Assembly (NCBI GenBank): GCA_003427395.1
Contig: BFEA01000037.1
Span: forward strand, 3,481,038 to 3,501,190
Length of the DNA stretch: 20,153 nucleotides
Direction of reading: 5' to 3'
Source: Chara braunii
Taxonomy: Eukaryota; Streptophyta; Charophyceae; Charales; Characeae
The notes under the pieces are model-generated. The model saw only the letters and a program-made list of their open reading frames with translations. It had not been told where the DNA came from and did no database searches. A program made the position numbers and the translations under genes. Shown here one piece after another: positions 1 through 8,863 of the stretch (position 1 is its first letter; each line of letters starts with the position of its first letter).

Positions 1-890
1 CCACACACATATGGTGCACAAGTGCCACGGCACTTCCACACTCTCATGCGAAGTGAGCATCTGTCAAATGGGAGGCTGGCCAGTCCTTTATAGTGCTGGA
101 CTGGTCTGGCGTGCCCTGCATCCAGCCTCAAGTGTCTGGGACTCCTGCCCAGTACCCGTTGTTGCAAAGTGTGTGTCCCAGTATCTTTTCCCATGGTCTG
201 CTGCTGCTTTGGGCCATCGGGCCTGTCTTTTGGACTCCTAGTCTGAATCAGGACTGACTCATGGGATTATGACTGGACTGGGACTGTGGCCTTTGACTCA
301 TTGCCGAACAGACGTGACTTCCCATCGAGGAGAAATGACCCTTTATCAGTCTTAAAAACCGTGTCCAATACCTGTTCGTTCAGGACCTGTTTGTGACTGT
401 TCAAAATGACCTTTCATTTCATTATGAATGTGACATTTGCCTCAGGAACTTTGTCTTTTGGGTTGCTGCTCGTGAATTTAAGTTCTGGCCGACAGGGCCC
501 CTCGCTGTTGGGGTACTCATCTGGGGTCTAATTCGTAAAGGCCCTTTTAAAATACAGCAAATATTCGGAATTACTCAGATGAGAGTACGCGCAGTTGGAG
601 AATGATAACTGCAAGAGGGATTTCGCGTACCGTTTTAAAAAAACGAATTTCGGAAAAAAAATATTCCAGATTTTCCAAATAACGGGAAATTGCAAAAGGA
701 AATCGAAATTTTTGAAAAGAAAGATATTCCAGATTTCCAAAAACGAAATTTCGAATTTTCAAAAGAAAAACGAAAACGGAAATTTTAGATGTTGCGCTAT
801 TGCGATTTTCCACAACAGAAATAGCGAGAAAACAAAATCCAAGAAAAGAAAAAAAAAGACGATTTTTGGCAGTGAGGTCAAATCGTGATT
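1..890. other. Gene-free left flank
   Basis: No reading frame here has a recognisable domain, and the short open frames overlap on both strands. A TATA-like stretch near 88-96 (agtcctttatagtgctgg) resembles the promoter core of the LTR at 1005-2350, so part of this could be a diverged LTR or internal E2 sequence. From about 640 onward it turns A-rich. As the LTR at 1005 has its primer site on this side, the stretch should be the 5' internal part of that element unless rearranged. I see no gag motif in it. Confidence 0.5.
640..862. repeat. A-rich imperfect repeat block
   Basis: The stretch is strongly purine- and A-rich. The core atattccagattttcc near 662 recurs as atattccagatttcc near 725, about 65 bp later, among variants of cgaaattt and ggaaatt. 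It looks like a decayed tandem repeat. The open frames across it are low-complexity Lys/Asn/Phe peptides and unlikely to be genes. Confidence 0.5.
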
Positions 891-949
891 TTGGGGGCTA
901 AGTAGTGTGCTCTAATCAATCAATCAAGACTAATCAGCTACCTAGTCCC

Positions 950-988
950 CGCACACATGTCAGATCAGGTTGTCCTGATTCACGTGCG
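950..988 (-). other. Hairpin next to E2 primer site
   Basis: Two nested inverted repeats are visible: CGCAC (950-954) with GTGCG (984-988), and inside them ATCAGG (964-969) with CCTGAT (974-979) around a TTGT loop. It lies 3 bp from the primer-binding site, in the 5' leader of the leftward E2 element. Leader hairpins near the primer site are common in LTR elements; any role here is inference. Confidence 0.45.
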
Positions 989-990
989 GT

Positions 991-1002
991 GTTCCGATAC
1001 CA
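991..1002 (-). promoter_or_regulatory. Primer-binding site of element E2 (tRNA-iMet type)
   Basis: On the minus strand this reads TGGTATCGGAAC, close to the usual plant initiator-Met primer site TGGTATCAGAGC (two differences). It sits 2 bp inside the LTR end ...TGTAACA at 1005, where a primer site should be. This fixes E2 as minus-strand, with its body running left out of the window. Confidence 0.7.
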
Positions 1003-1735
1003 ACTGTTACATGCCCAGTTGGGCGATGTACATAATAAACCGAGGATCCGCAATGTGAGACAAAGGACTGAATGGACAATGCAGTGCAAGTGAAATCTCA
1101 ACAAGCAGTGTACATTTTGATACATACAAAAATGGTGCTTTATAGCGCAGTGGAAGACTTAGATACAAGTCCTGACCTGACCGGGACTGACCTCTATCAC
1201 GTAGTGCAAGACAGCGCAGCAGAATGCTAGAATACCAATGACTAGCCCAATCAATGTTGCAACGCAGACCAAACATACATCATCCTCATCATAAAGTGTG
1301 AAGGGGCCTGGCGGTGCACACAGCAAGAATGCGCCAGATCCAAATCATGCACAGACGAAGAGGAGGGGAACAGACGAAGAAGAGGGGGAGAGATGGGAAT
1401 GTCGTCAACACCAAGTCTTTGTTACAAGTCCCAAATAATCCCTCGTCAAAATGTCTGAAGCCCAATATCGAGTCTGGATCCAAGTGTCACCAAGCCCGCT
1501 ATCTCATAGTCTGCTGATGGAGTGAAGTCAGGTAGCGAGAGGGTGAGAGGGAGATGGTGGACTGAGAAGAGGAAGAAGAAGAATTCTCTCTCTCTCATAT
1601 GCCAGGTACTAACCTGCGAAGATGGCACTGTGCTGCAGGTACCTCAAAGGCGAAGCTGGAGCTATGGCACTGCAGGTAAGTATCCCTGGCCTCCGCCCAA
1701 TCTCTCTCTCTCTAGTACTACTCTAGCTCCTAAGA

Positions 1736-1805
1736 GCGCCCAGCGCTGAAGACTACTGCTAACGCTCCTAGCGCCCAGCGCTGAAGACTACTGCTAGCGC
1801 TGCTA
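1736..1805. repeat. 35-bp tandem duplication inside LTR2
   Basis: The unit starting gcgcccagcgctgaagac occurs at 1736 and again at 1771, so the period is 35 bp. The related LTR at 6906-7940 has only one copy, so the duplication is private to this copy. Confidence 0.75.
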
Positions 1806-1935
1806 CTACTCCTGCAGCGCTCCTCCAGAGTTCTGCTGCCGAATCCTGAAGACTACCCCCTGCCTCCTGAACTGCACGTGAAGTGCCTGGGAAGTACCTA
1901 GGAACTACCTGCTGGTCTGCAGGGCGGGCCAGTCC

Positions 1936-1941
1936 TATATA
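1936..1941 (-). promoter_or_regulatory. LTR2 TATA box
   Basis: The minus strand reads cagcacTATATAggac. The same core with the same flanks occurs in the opposite orientation at 7151-7156, supporting a conserved U3/R promoter. Confidence 0.6.
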
Positions 1942-2449
1942 GTGCTGGTCTGTCCAGGAGGCTGCTCTTGCCAATGCCGAAACGTGCCAGACCCTAGCGT
2001 TGAAGCTCAACCAGGGGTTGTATTGAAAACAGGCCCGAAATGGCCTGTGCTAAAACGCTGGTTTGTTGGCTGAGTTTCAGGGCGCGTCGAACTGATGAGG
2101 GCCTCTTCCCCCACCATGGCCACAGGTAAGTACCGGCCCTGAGGGCCCAATGAACGAACAAGTGCCCTTGCGGGTCACACACACACTCAAGCCAACAAGC
2201 ACTCAGACAGACATGCAGACCAGCAAGCGTGCCCACAGACAGACTTAGAGAACTTAGTAGCAAGCGGGAAACTCAGCAAGGCATTCAGTCCATGAGCAAA
2301 ACTCAGAAATCAGTTGTGTGTCTCAGTCCGTGTATGGTCGGGTCATCACACTTGATAAATTTAATAATTTCCACTTTAATCAGTGCTTCCCCTGCTTTGC
2401 CACCAGTCAATGACGAGAGAGACATGAACGAAGATAGTCCCCTGCACTG

Positions 2450-4098
2450 TTACGTCACCATATTGAGCAGAAGGGGCTCTGATAGCCCTACCTCCCAGCT
2501 ACCATCCTTGAGTCGAACCGGGAGGACCACTATACCTTTTTTTAAGAGAAGGGTGTCTTCCTGATTTTTGTCCAGCCACTGTTTGAGGCGCTGGCGCTTA
2601 CTTGTTAGTTCCACTACCAGGTGATCTGTGGAAAGTCTCTCTCCTTCGAATAAATCTTTTTCCTCTTTTCCCTCTGCTTTACCGTTTGCTTCCCTTGTGT
2701 GAAGGTCATCCGTAAGATCAATTTCCTCTGTCAATGACTGAGACATGTACTTGTTGTTTTTTCTTCCTCCTCTAACTTCACAGCATACTCTTCTCCCATG
2801 TCCCCAACCCTTTGTTGAGTCACTGTGGAGGCTGTCTGAGAATGAGTTAATATCAAGTACTTCCTTTCCCCCATGAGCTCAGACACAACCTCTTTCAGTT
2901 CACGAGTCTCTACTATTTCTGTTTGACGGGGGCACGGCATGTCCTCTGAAAATGAGTCTTCCCCTGGGTCACTGGCTGTCTGTGACACCTCAGCAATCTA
3001 TTTAAGTGTTTCATCCCCAGGTATGCTTCCAAAGTCTCCCACCCCATGTTCACCTGCTCCTTCGTTGTAAGGTGATGGAGCAGAGAGAAGAGGCCCGCTT
3101 TGTGGGTTCGAATCCGCCATCCCATTGCTGGTACTGACGTGAGCATGGTCCCAGGTGGATCGTGTTGCAGTGTGTTTGAGCCCACCAATCCCATCTCTTG
3201 GATGATAATGGGATCTGCTTGCTGGGCGTGTAGCATCGCAACTCTTACCTCCGAAGTGCTGGTAGGGGGAATAGCCTGGTGCAATAGCTGTTGAGTCTGA
3301 TCACTTGCCATGACAACTTCTCTGCATTTTCCTTCTTTTTTACTTTTTTTTCTTGTTGAAAGCAGACTTGTCTTTTCTCTGTGTAAGCATGTAGCGGCAT
3401 AGCATTGCTTGCCGCCTTGAAGACTCAACCACTATTTTTCTGATTTCACCCGGGTAAGTTTTGAATTTCTCCCTAGCCTTTTTCTCTGGCTGCATCCGTT
3501 CCTGTTCTTTGTTGTGTTCTCGTGACTTCAGGTTCTTTTTTCTAGCTATTGCATTTATTCTTTTCAGGCTTCTGGCACTCTTGTTGTATGCTGTCAGCCC
3601 CTCCTTTCGCTGAACATCTCCACTTTCCATAAATGGGTGCTGCATATACATATTCTGGTCACCTTGCTTGTGTTCCATCAAGCAAGCACTCCCTCAACCT
3701 GATCCATTTTCTCACCATTCTGCCTGGGTTCCATGAGGAATGTTCTCCCAGCAGACTGTGTGAGGGAAAACCAGCTGGAAACAATAAATAGCAGCTTGTT
3801 GCTAATCTCTACCCAATCTATGCCTGGCGGGAGACCATATTGAACAGCCATCTTAAGGCATATGCATTAACTGACAGTGGATGTTTTGGCACACTTCCTC
3901 TGCCCAAGTGGGAGCTTTCATTTTTAGATTAATTAATAACCAGTCAGCAACTTTTGCTAGTTCTGTGCTTAAGTCTGCTGTGGCATCCAGGTCTTTCCCC
4001 TCAGGAATCAGCGGATTTAGGGGGGAGGCCGCTATTGGAGCATTTTCCACTTCCATCCGGTCTGTGCCAAAGGCATCCTTGAGAACGTGAACATCCAT
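2450..4098 (-). pseudogene. Decayed charged-protein reading frames, origin unknown
   Basis: I do not recognise this protein. On the minus strand, overlapping or abutting open segments follow one another: 4098-3853, about 3850-3680, 3681-3340, 3428-2913, 2988-2731 and 2746-2450. The products are rich in Lys, Glu, Gln and Arg. One is strongly basic (residues like KKNLKSREHNKEQER), others are acidic with coiled-coil character (TRELKEVVSELMGERK). Same-strand succession with small overlaps suggests one coding sequence of about 500 codons broken by frameshifts, or exons of a gene. It ends in ...LLLNMVT and a stop at 2450. Its upstream flank is a dispersed repeat, which favours a mobile-element ORF (gag or LINE ORF1) over a host gene. 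I see no zinc knuckle or catalytic motif. Confidence 0.4.
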
Positions 4099-4480
4099 CA
4101 GCTCTGATTGCTCATCATAACCATCATGCCCCCTACAGTAGCCTCATTCGAGCCACTCGCTGCATTTCTTAATTCCTCCTCATTCTGCTGTTGCTGTTCA
4201 GGGCAAGGAATATAAGCAAGAGCCATAGACAGGAAACCAAGTTGCAAAATCACGCAGAAGTCCAGATAGTCATGTACCAAGCAGAGAGCTCGAATAAAGC
4301 AAGATCCCATCCAAATAAGAGCAAAGCAGTGAACTCGTGTGTCAATGTTATTGCCCTCAGGCCCCACCAACACAGTATCCAATGTCGCTCATCTCTGTCT
4401 GGCGCCCAGCGCCCAGCCTACTCTACTGAGCCTATCTAGCCTCTCTACATTCATGCAACAGGATCACTTCCGACGTTGAA
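4098..4480 (-). repeat. Dispersed repeat R3, copy 1
   Basis: Read on the minus strand, this aligns by eye with the plus strand at about 19740-20001. Shared landmarks in order are gtagag(a)ggc(c)tag, gagcgacac/att, gtgttgg/gatgttgg, gctttgctctt, a tctggactt/ttggattt block, and attccttgc/ttttccttgc. Translations also match in one frame (YLDF, then ILQ.GF). This copy continues into the broken frames below 4098, while the other stops at 20001. It may be the 5' part of a retroelement transcript. Identity is only moderate, so both copies are old. Confidence 0.5.
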
Positions 4481-5497
4481 GACCAATGTACATGACGTTG
4501 ACGCCAACGCCGACCTCCCACATACACCAGGTGCGTTCTCTCTTCTCCCCTCGTCGGACCTTGACCACCCACTCATGCTCCTCCTACCCGAAGACCACCT
4601 TCGCTCATCACCGGCATGCGCCCCTGCAGCCCGGCTATGGCTGCTGTGCACCCGCTGCCCTGCAGCGCCCCTCTCACCTCATAGCGCCCGCAGCGCCCCA
4701 GCCAACAGTGCGCATGCAGACGCTTGCGCAGCAACGCCGCAGCGTGTCCACATTGCCTGCCTAGGCCAGAATGCCCTCCCCCTGGCCAGCGATCGTCCTA
4801 TATGGAAGCCACGGCCCTGTTTGGCTGCGTGGGCCTGGCAGAGGAAGCTCCCAGTAGCTTCCGGTCGGGCCCCAGTGTCTGCGCCCAGGCCCTGTCTGCC
4901 AGTTGGGCCAGGCCCCTGTTTGGTTTGGCACGTCCAGGCAGCCTCCAGGCTCCAAGTGTTTGCCATCTTCTCATTGGCTCACTGGGCCTCTGTGATGACA
5001 ATGCTGCCTTCTGATTCGCCCACGGCCACTTCGTGATGTGTCAGCCTCACACTGCATGTGCCCAGGGCGCAACCACCCGGCCCTGGGCTCAACTGCTTGA
5101 CGCAGCTGCTGTCTCTGGAAGGAGCCCAGGGTGAGGCTCACGGTGCACTTCAACCAACTGGCGTGATGCAACTGTCTGATACCCACACTGGGAAATATTG
5201 AGATAAGGGCCTCTCGTGGATATTCAGGCCCGCCTTCACTTAGGTGGGCACGATGCTTGCTGGGGGCCACAGCCCAGATCATGTGCATGTTGGCTAGGGC
5301 CCCGCGATGGCAAATTCCTCACATCAGGCTGTACTGAGGATACTGGAGACTGTGTTGACTGCTGGGGGGCATCTTTCTTCCTCAAGCATTTTTCTCTTTT
5401 ACTTCCCTCCACCCTGCAGCAGTTGACTTACAATTTTTTGGCTAATAGGAGGATGGATCCGGACCGATTACTTTGTCTTTCAGGCCCTTTTTCAGCG
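4481..5497. other. GC-rich stretch without a gene
   Basis: About 4600-5100 is GC-rich and open in several frames on both strands at once, giving Pro/Ala/Cys-rich peptides with no domain. That pattern reflects composition, not coding. At 5177-5188 the minus strand reads TGGGTATCAGAC, a primer-site-like sequence next to ...TTTCCCA, but no LTR pair supports it. From 5200 to 5497 I see nothing beyond pyrimidine tracts. Confidence 0.5.
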
Positions 5498-5944
5498 TGT
5501 AATGAACCCAGACTGGAAGATACTCGTCAGACGTCGAAGTACAAGTTGACTCAGATCTAAACAATGTCTCAGATCTGAACAATGTCTCCAATAGTCATCA
5601 AAGTGATCTCTGAGGCAAGGTCTCGTTACCAATAGACGAAGAGAGTGGAGGGAGAATAAACAATAGGAGGGTGGAAGCGATAATCAATGACCACCAAGAG
5701 AGTAGCCCAAACATTACCCACTTCTTCTCCGGGCTTCCCCTCGCCTCCACGTCATCAATCAGTATCCAGTAACAATTCTGACAAGACCTGATCACATAGA
5801 AGTGCCACGTGGCACTGTCCTCTCGTGGAGACAATGAAGACAAACAGCAGTGCACACTATCGACGTCAACCTCAGGTGAGTACCAGTTCCCCAATCGTCC
5901 ACAGATCCCGATCTCCCTCCTTGTTGCGACCAATCACCTCATGT

Positions 5945-6172
5945 AGACAGCGTGGCCAGTGCCACGTCAGCAATGGAGACAGGTGGAGACAGGCGGCATG
6001 CGCCACATCAGCAATGTAGACAGGTGGCATGCGCCACATCAGCAATGAAGACAAATGGCCTGCGCCACATCAGCAATGTAAACAGGTGGCATGCGCCACA
6101 TCAGCAAAGTAGACAGGTGGCATTCGCCACATCAGCAATGAAGACAGGTGGCATGCGCCACATCAGCAGAGG
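5945..6172. repeat. 31-bp hairpin array, LTR1 copy A (7 units)
   Basis: There are seven units of about 31 bp with consensus agacaggtggcatgcgccac followed by atcagcaatgt. Each carries GTGGC and GCCAC around a 4-base loop. The first unit is divergent (gtggccagtgccac), and a 10-bp insertion follows it. Confidence 0.9.
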
Positions 6173-6229
6173 CTGGCGCTCAGCATGCTGCCAAAGTTCG
6201 CGTCGTCGTCCACAGTGCCAGCGCACAAC

Positions 6230-6300
6230 CAGCGTCAAGCCAGCGTCCAGCCAGCATCGAGCCAGCGTCATGCTAGCGTCCAGCCAGCGTCAAGGCAGCA
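6230..6300. repeat. 10-bp tandem array, LTR1 copy A
   Basis: About seven units of agccagcgtc or close variants (agccagcatc, tgctagcgtc) follow one another with a 10-bp period. Confidence 0.85.
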
Positions 6301-6337
6301 TAGCAAGACTGAATGTTGACCTCCTGGAGACCAAGCA

Positions 6338-6344
6338 TTATATA
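6338..6344 (-). promoter_or_regulatory. LTR1 TATA box, copy A
   Basis: The minus strand reads cactaTATATAAtgc. It lies about 355 bp inside the U3 start at 6698. The same position in copy C is also TATATAA, while copies B and D have decayed versions. Confidence 0.6.
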
Positions 6345-6544
6345 GTGTTTGACGAGGCAGTCTGGCCTCATGTCTCCTACCCACAGTTGTACAGATTAAC
6401 TCACAGCCGAGGGGCTGGATTGTGTACAGTTGCAGACTTTCACTTGGTCCTCATGTTGTCTTGGTACCTGCATACAAACAAGTGTGTGTGTCTGACCGGC
6501 GGCCTGGGCTGGGTCCACTTTGACTTTGACTGTTGGTCGTCAAG

Positions 6545-6564
6545 CAGTTGACTTTGGTCAACTG
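6545..6564. promoter_or_regulatory. W-box palindrome in LTR1 U3, copy A
   Basis: CAGTTGAC, TTTG, GTCAACTG is a perfect 8-bp inverted repeat. Two further TTGAC cores lie at 6519-6533. TTGAC(C/T) is the known binding core of plant WRKY factors. In sense orientation the cluster lies about 200 bp upstream of the TATA box. Confidence 0.6.
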
Positions 6565-6698
6565 TCACCCGCTCAGGCCCTGAATATGCAGGGGTCTTTT
6601 CTCCCCTGCGCCCTGAATATGTTAGGGGTCTGGCGCCTGAGTGGTGGCCTAGCGAGGCCCTTAGACATTCTACGAGGCATACTTCATGAGTTATTGCA

Positions 6699-6884
6699 TT
6701 CCTGCCGGCCCAAATTTCGAGTTCCATCGCAGAAACACATCAATTTTCCTTTAACCCACGTTCATATGCAGCAGCAATGTCAGGAGCAATAGGTAGAAGT
6801 TCCTTTTTGCTGAACCATCTAGCTTCAGTAAGGGGTTGAGACATGAACTTTACCTTATATTGCTTTTGCGGTCGTCCTCTGGCG
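6699..6884 (-). pseudogene. Chromovirus pol 3' end (chromodomain fragment) with 3' UTR
   Basis: On the minus strand this encodes the end of a pol polyprotein: GRPQKQYKVKF, then an SQPLTEARWF-like segment and a tail rich in Ala/Glu ending in a TGA at 6740-6742. It matches the chromodomain half at 9184-9274 of the large element. It keeps a CAA Gln codon where that copy has a TAG, and a tail of about 20 residues that the other has lost. The first half of the chromodomain is missing because the sequence switches at 6884 to unrelated DNA leading into LTR2. Positions 6699-6739 are the 3' UTR, with a weak polypurine tract (GGGCCGGCAGGAA on the minus strand) abutting the LTR. Confidence 0.75.
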
Positions 6885-6905
6885 TACTGCGCAGCCACAC
6901 AGGCC

Positions 6906-7940
6906 TGCAGGGCCCGACCAGATGGAAAATAAGGGCCCTACACGCCCTGTGTCGTTTCAGCCTAAAAGCCTGAAAACGAGGGCCATTTTCGGGCCCTCAT
7001 AAGTCGACCTGCCCTGAAACTCAGGCGCCAAACCAGGGTTCAGCATAGGCCATTTTGGGCCTGTTTCAAGACAACGTTTGTTTGAACTTCAACGCCAGGG
7101 TCTGGCACGTTTCAGCATTGGCAAGAGCAGCCTCCTGGACGGGCCAGCACTATATAGAACTAGCCCGCCCTGCAGGCTGCAGGTAGCTCATAGGGACTTC
7201 CCAGGCAGTTCACGAGCACTTCACGTGCAGGAGGCAAGAGGCCGTCTTCAGGATTCGGCAACGGCACGTTGGAGGAGCGCTGCAGTAGTAGTAGTAGCGT
7301 TAGGAGTAGCCTTTAGCGCTGGGCGCTATTAGGAGCTAGAGTAGCGTTAGAGAGAGAGAGAGAGAGTTGGCGGAGGCCAGGGAGACTTACTTGTGGTGCC
7401 ATAGCTCCAACTTCGTCTTCGATGTACCTGCAACAAGGTGCCACCTTCACAGGTTAGTACCCAACTGAGAGAGAGAGAGTTCTTCTTCTTCCTCTTCTAA
7501 GTCCACCATCTCTCCCTCACCCTCTTGCTACCTGACTTCTCAGTATCTGCAAACTACGACAGAGAGAGAGAGAGAGAGAGAGATTGGTGACTTTGGGACT
7601 TGACGACATTTGGATTCAGACTCGACATTGGGATCGAGACACTGGACGAGGGATTATTTGGGGCCTGTATCGAAGACTTGGTGTTGACGACATTCCCATC
7701 TTCCCCCTCTTCTTCGTCTGACACCCTTCCTCTTCGTCTGTGTATGGTCTGGACCTGGCACCATCTTCCTGTGTGTAGCGCCAGGCCCTTCACACCTTGC
7801 AATGATGATGATGTATGTTTGGTCTGCATTGCGACATTGATTGGTCTGATCATTGGTATATTAGCCTTCCGTTGTGCTATCCTATACTATGTGAGAGAGG
7901 TCGGTTCTTGTTTTGGTTTGTCCTGTTACGATATGCGACA
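6906..7940 (+). mobile_element. LTR2-family LTR, truncated, plus orientation
   Basis: This is collinear with the reverse complement of 1240-2100: shared blocks include the TATA region (7151-7156), the GA tracts (7341-7367, 7561-7583) and the gtttggtctgcattgcgacattg segment near 7818. The proposed start, TGCAGGGCCCGACC at 6906, resembles TGTGATGACCCGACC of the other copy; most of the following U3 is shorter here. The 3' end and primer site are missing: sequence switches to LTR1 at about 7940. No credible gene lies inside it. Confidence 0.65.
7151..7156 (+). promoter_or_regulatory. LTR2 TATA box, second copy
   Basis: The plus strand reads ccagcacTATATAgaac, the same core and flanks as the minus-strand TATA at 1936-1941. 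Confidence 0.6.
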
Positions 7941-8264
7941 GTCTCATTACCAATAGACAAAGAGAGTGGAGGGAGAATAGACAATAGGAGGGTGGAAGAG
8001 ATAATCAACGACCACCAAGAGAGTAGCCCAAACATTACCCACTTCTTCTTCGGGCTTCCCCTCTCCTCCACGTCATCAATCAGTATCCAGTAACGAGTCT
8101 GATAAGACGCGATCACATAGAAGTGCCACGTGGCATTATCCTCTCGTGGAGACAATGAAGACAAACAGCAGTACACACTATCGACATCAACCTCGGGTGA
8201 GTACCAGTTCCCCAATCGTCCACAGATCCCGATCTCCCTCCTTGTCGCGACCAATCACCTCATG

Positions 8265-8483
8265 TAGACAGCATGGCCAGTGCCACATCAGTAATAGAGA
8301 CAGGTGGCATGCGCCACATCAGCAATGTAGACAGGTGGCATGCGCCACATCAGCAATGAAGACAGATGGCTTGCGCCACATCAACAATGTAAACAGGTGA
8401 CATGCGCCACATCAGCAATGTAGACAGGTGGCATGCGCCACGTCAACAATGAAGACAGGTGGCACGCGCCACATCAGTAGAGG
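8265..8483. repeat. 31-bp hairpin array, LTR1 copy B (7 units)
   Basis: Seven 31-bp units stand in the same order of variants as copy A, for example a fourth unit with gatggcttgcgccac. The period is clear from successive ggtggcatgc blocks at 8303 and 8334. Confidence 0.9.
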
Positions 8484-8540
8484 CTGGCGCTCAGCATGCT
8501 ACCAAAGTTCGCATCGCCGTCCACAGTGCCAGCACACAAC

Positions 8541-8600
8541 CAGCATCCAGCCAGCGTCGAGCCAGTGTCATGCTAGCGTCCAGCCAGCGTCAAGGCAGCA
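8541..8600. repeat. 10-bp tandem array, LTR1 copy B
   Basis: About six units of agccagcgtc or variants follow with a 10-bp period, in the same place relative to the hairpin array as in copy A. Confidence 0.85.
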
Positions 8601-8845
8601 TAGCAAGACTGAATGTTGACCTCCTGGAGACTAAGCCTTGTATAGTGTTTGACGAGGCAGTCAGGCCTCAGGTCTCCCAACCACAGTCGTACAGATTGAC
8701 TCACAGCCGAGGGTCTGGATTGTGTACAGTTGCAGACTTTCAGTTGGTCCTGATGTTGTTTCGGTACCTGCATACAAACAAGTGTGTGTGTCTGACCGGC
8801 GGCCTAGGATGGGTCCACTTTGACTTTGACTGTTGGTCGTCAGGA

Positions 8846-8863
8846 AGTTGACTTTGGTCAACT
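8846..8863. promoter_or_regulatory. W-box palindrome in LTR1 U3, copy B
   Basis: AGTTGAC, TTTG, GTCAACT is an inverted repeat of 7 bp per arm. The outermost pair of copy A (C/G) is lost here. TTGAC cores also occur just before it, near 8819-8833. Confidence 0.55.

Larger units (their letters stand above)
1005..2350 (-). mobile_element. LTR of Ty3/gypsy-like element E2 (LTR2 family)
   Basis: On the minus strand it ends ...CATGTAACA directly before a tRNA-iMet primer site. The proposed start, TGTGATGACCCGACC at 2350, gives TGT...ACA ends and a length near 1.35 kb. The start is tentative; the 1005 end is well supported. A TATA box lies at 1936-1941, followed in sense order by a GA/CT-rich tract. 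Most of it (about 1240-2100) is an inverted copy of 6990-7870, with the same order and spacing (about 690 bp from TATA to a shared cattgattgg motif). Protein frames inside it are not credible genes. Confidence 0.7.
5498..6698 (-). mobile_element. LTR1 copy A (3' LTR of a truncated chromovirus)
   Basis: Ends are TGTAATGAACCC on the plus strand at 5498 and TTATTGCA at 6698, matching copies C and D. It is about 1.2 kb; extra length comes from a small repeat of cagatctgaacaatgtctc near 5552 and a 10-bp insertion in the 31-bp array. Directly to the right is the end of a chromovirus pol gene (6699-6884), so this is a 3' LTR of a minus-strand element. A TATA box (6338-6344), W-box palindrome (6545-6564) and both tandem arrays are present. 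The flanks (cagcg outside) show no target duplication, because the other end is lost. Confidence 0.85.

Noticed and set aside
4476-5036. 186-codon plus-strand frame, Pro/Ala-rich
   Set aside because: It lies in GC-rich DNA open in several frames on both strands, and has no domain; composition explains it.
5945-6172. CRISPR-like array
   Set aside because: Units are contiguous with no unique spacers, and it sits in a eukaryotic LTR.
5952-6551. 199-codon plus-strand open frame with His/Gln/Ser repeats over the LTR1 arrays
   Set aside because: The repeat period is 31 bp, not a multiple of three, so the peptide changes frame along the array; it lies antisense to the LTR and the frame is not kept in copies B, C and D.
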